Positions 32,275 through 33,402 of a DNA stretch of 33,402 bases are shown here, piece after piece. The number at the start of each line of letters is the position of its first letter. Positions within the stretch are counted from its first letter, which is position 1. Position numbers and translations under genes: made by a program. The stretch covers positions 1 through 33,402 of the forward strand of contig NZ_BBLV01000023.1 in NCBI RefSeq assembly GCF_000971115.1, written 5' to 3'. This stretch comes from Demequina gelatinilytica (GTDB lineage Bacteria > Actinomycetota > Actinomycetes > Actinomycetales > Demequinaceae). The notes beneath the pieces are model-generated. The model made no database searches. It saw nothing but the letters and a program-made list of their open reading frames with translations, and was not told where the DNA came from.

Positions 32275-33072
32275 GTCCTGCTCCGCCTCCATCTGGGCGT
32301 TGAACTCGCGCTTGCTGGACTGCCAGCCGTCCTCGTTCATGCCGGTGCGCCAGTAGCCCGAGATCGAGACCTGGTCCCGCGGGATCCCGCGCTCGTTGAA
32401 GAGGTGGCGGCGCAGAGGCTTGACCATGTCCGCGTTGCCGTGGACGAAGGCCTCGATCCTGCCGTCGGGGAGGTCCGCGTCGATGACCGCGCGCGTGAGG
32501 GCCTCGCCGTAGCCGTCGCCCGGCGCACGGTGGATCCAGGTGACCGTGGTCGCGGCGGTGGCCGGAAGCTCCTGCTGCTCCGCCAGCCCGGCGACCTCGA
32601 GGAAGACATCGACCCGCGCATCGCGCCGGGTCGCCTTGAGGCGGTCGAGCGCGGCGGCGATCGCCGGGAGCGCCGACTCATCACCCACAAGGACATGGGC
32701 GTCGGCGTCCGCGCTGGGCGCCCATCCGCCGCCAGGGCCCGCGAAGGTGATGGTGTCGCCCGGCTGCGCCGAGGCCGCCCAAGGGCCGGCGAGCCCCTCA
32801 TCGCCATGGATCACGAAGTCGATGGCGAGCTCGCGGGTCTCGCGGTCGAGCGACCGAATCGTGTAGGTGCGCGTGACGTCGCCGAACCGCAGCTTGACGT
32901 AGTGGTCCGTGAGGGCGAGCTCGGGAAGCTCGTCGAGGTCCGGCCCCGTGAGGAGCACGCGGATCATGGCCGGCGTGAGTCGTTCCGTGCGCACCACCGT
33001 GAGGGTGCGGAGCGGGCGGTTCGGGCGGGCGCCGGGGTTGCCGGAGCGGGGCTGACCTTCGGGGCGAGGCAT
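32263..33072 (-). CDS. siderophore-interacting FAD-binding protein (SIP/ViuB-like)
   Basis: This 269-residue protein has a FAD-binding domain (RTYTIRSLDRE, 68-78, is the flavin motif) followed by the SIP C-terminal domain, with HVLVGDESALPAIAAAL and the ending GYWRTGMNEDGW. The family uses NAD(P)H to reduce ferric siderophores and so release iron in the cytoplasm. The ATG at 33072 is chosen over the one at 33189: a TACGAT box lies 6 bases upstream, and the longer N-terminus lacks family features. No siderophore transporter is next to it, and no iron-regulator box was seen. Confidence 0.92.
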   Translation of the reverse strand: MPRPEGQPRSGNPGARPNRPLRTLTVVRTERLTPAMIRVLLTGPDLDELPELALTDHYVKLRFGDVTRTYTIRSLDRETRELAIDFVIHGDEGLAGPWAASAQPGDTITFAGPGGGWAPSADADAHVLVGDESALPAIAAALDRLKATRRDARVDVFLEVAGLAEQQELPATAATTVTWIHRAPGDGYGEALTRAVIDADLPDGRIEAFVHGNADMVKPLRRHLFNERGIPRDQVSISGYWRTGMNEDGWQSSKREFNAQMEAEQDARV

Positions 33073-33078
33073 GGTGCG

Positions 33079-33084
33079 ATCGTA
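33079..33084 (-). promoter_or_regulatory. -10 box of the siderophore-interacting gene
   Basis: On the minus strand TACGAT ends 6 bases before the ATG at 33072, with no ribosome site between. Confidence 0.4.
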
Positions 33085-33244
33085 TGCGATCTGCGGGAGA
33101 GGGCTTGCGCCGGGTGCGCCGGCCTGGTCCTGGATCGTTTGCCCGCGGGGTGATGTCCCCAGGCTGAAAACTGGTGTTGCTCTCCACATCTACCAGGGTG
33201 GATATCTGGGGGTGGGTGTCAGACCCCTCGTGTTGACTGGTGTC

Positions 33245-33402
33245 ATGACCTTCCCGGTAGAGGCGATCGACGCGGCGCGTGAGGCGCTGGTGCCGTTCGA
33301 GAACCGTGACCTGGGGGCCTTGTCGGAGGCGGAGCTCGCGGCCGTGCTGGAGGTGGCGGCGCGGTTCGCACGGGTGGCGGCGCTGCCGCATGCGGCTGCC
33401 GC
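33245..33402 (+). CDS. start of a gene resembling DUF222/13E12 HNH endonuclease family (partial)
   Basis: Only the first 52 residues are in the window: MTFPVEAIDAAREALVPFEN, then an LSEAELAAVLEVAARFARVAAL helix. The helical start resembles the DUF222 region of actinobacterial 13E12-repeat HNH proteins, which are repeated in many genomes. The identity is tentative because the HNH part is beyond the edge. The ATG at 33245 has no clear ribosome site; GGTGTC precedes it directly. Confidence 0.5.
   Translation, partial: MTFPVEAIDAAREALVPFENRDLGALSEAELAAVLEVAARFARVAALPHAAA

Noticed and set aside
33170..33244. Repeated ACTGGTGT words before the last gene as a promoter element
   Set aside because: They are short, differently spaced and without a matching -10 box, so they are probably chance.
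1..33402. CRISPR array
   Set aside because: No regularly spaced direct repeats with unique spacers and no cas genes were seen.

Overview
The window is very GC-rich DNA with GTG and ATG starts, TAnnnT -10 boxes lying 6-7 bases in front of start codons, and actinobacterial gene neighbourhoods (ppk1 overlapping mutT1, DUF3892, a SCO4226-like nickel-binding protein, a DUF222/13E12-type start at the right edge). It suggests a high-GC actinobacterium, probably in or near the Micrococcales. The genus cannot be told from this sequence.

Left part (1-16207): a possible small structured RNA (about 108-230), a PAP2 phosphatase, and two ABC exporter operons read leftwards on either side of a GNAT acetyltransferase. 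The first exporter (1161-3863) is one ABC-2 permease plus two ATPases with complementary degenerate motifs. The second (4504-7576) is a GbsR/MarR-like regulator, an ATPase and a double-length permease, all overlapping, with a 27-bp inverted repeat at the regulator start. Next come ppk1 and mutT1 (polyphosphate and nucleotide sanitation), a 466-bp stretch without a gene, msrB with a translationally coupled hypothetical, a duplicated DUF1540 cysteine-rich miniprotein, azlCD, a short hypothetical, an APH-family kinase and a VanZ-like membrane protein.

Middle part (16218-23746): tRNA-Lys(TTT), then about 7.4 kb of visibly lower GC that looks like a small genomic island. It holds a 5'-truncated ORF running out of the tRNA, a DUF3892 protein, two PD-(D/E)XK-like nuclease genes in tandem, a large DUF262+DUF1524 (GmrSD/SspE-like) protein, and a frameshifted IS256-family element. 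A 10-bp direct repeat starting in the last bases of the tRNA recurs at the far end of the island and may be the remains of att sites. No integrase is in the window. This region is the best candidate for an undescribed system, probably anti-phage.

Right part (23742-33402): a SnoaL/NTF2-like protein, a DUF6054-like protein, a DUF4242 nickel-binding-like protein followed by a large LuxR-family ATPase regulator, an ECF sigma operon (sigma, membrane-anchored candidate anti-sigma, polytopic membrane protein), a small membrane protein with a consensus promoter, a dihydrofolate-reductase-like protein, an aldo/keto reductase, a siderophore-interacting FAD protein, and the start of a DUF222/HNH-like gene cut by the window edge.

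A 10-base word, GGACGATGCG, occurs 17 times on the two strands outside the island and was not found inside it. About half the copies are intergenic.
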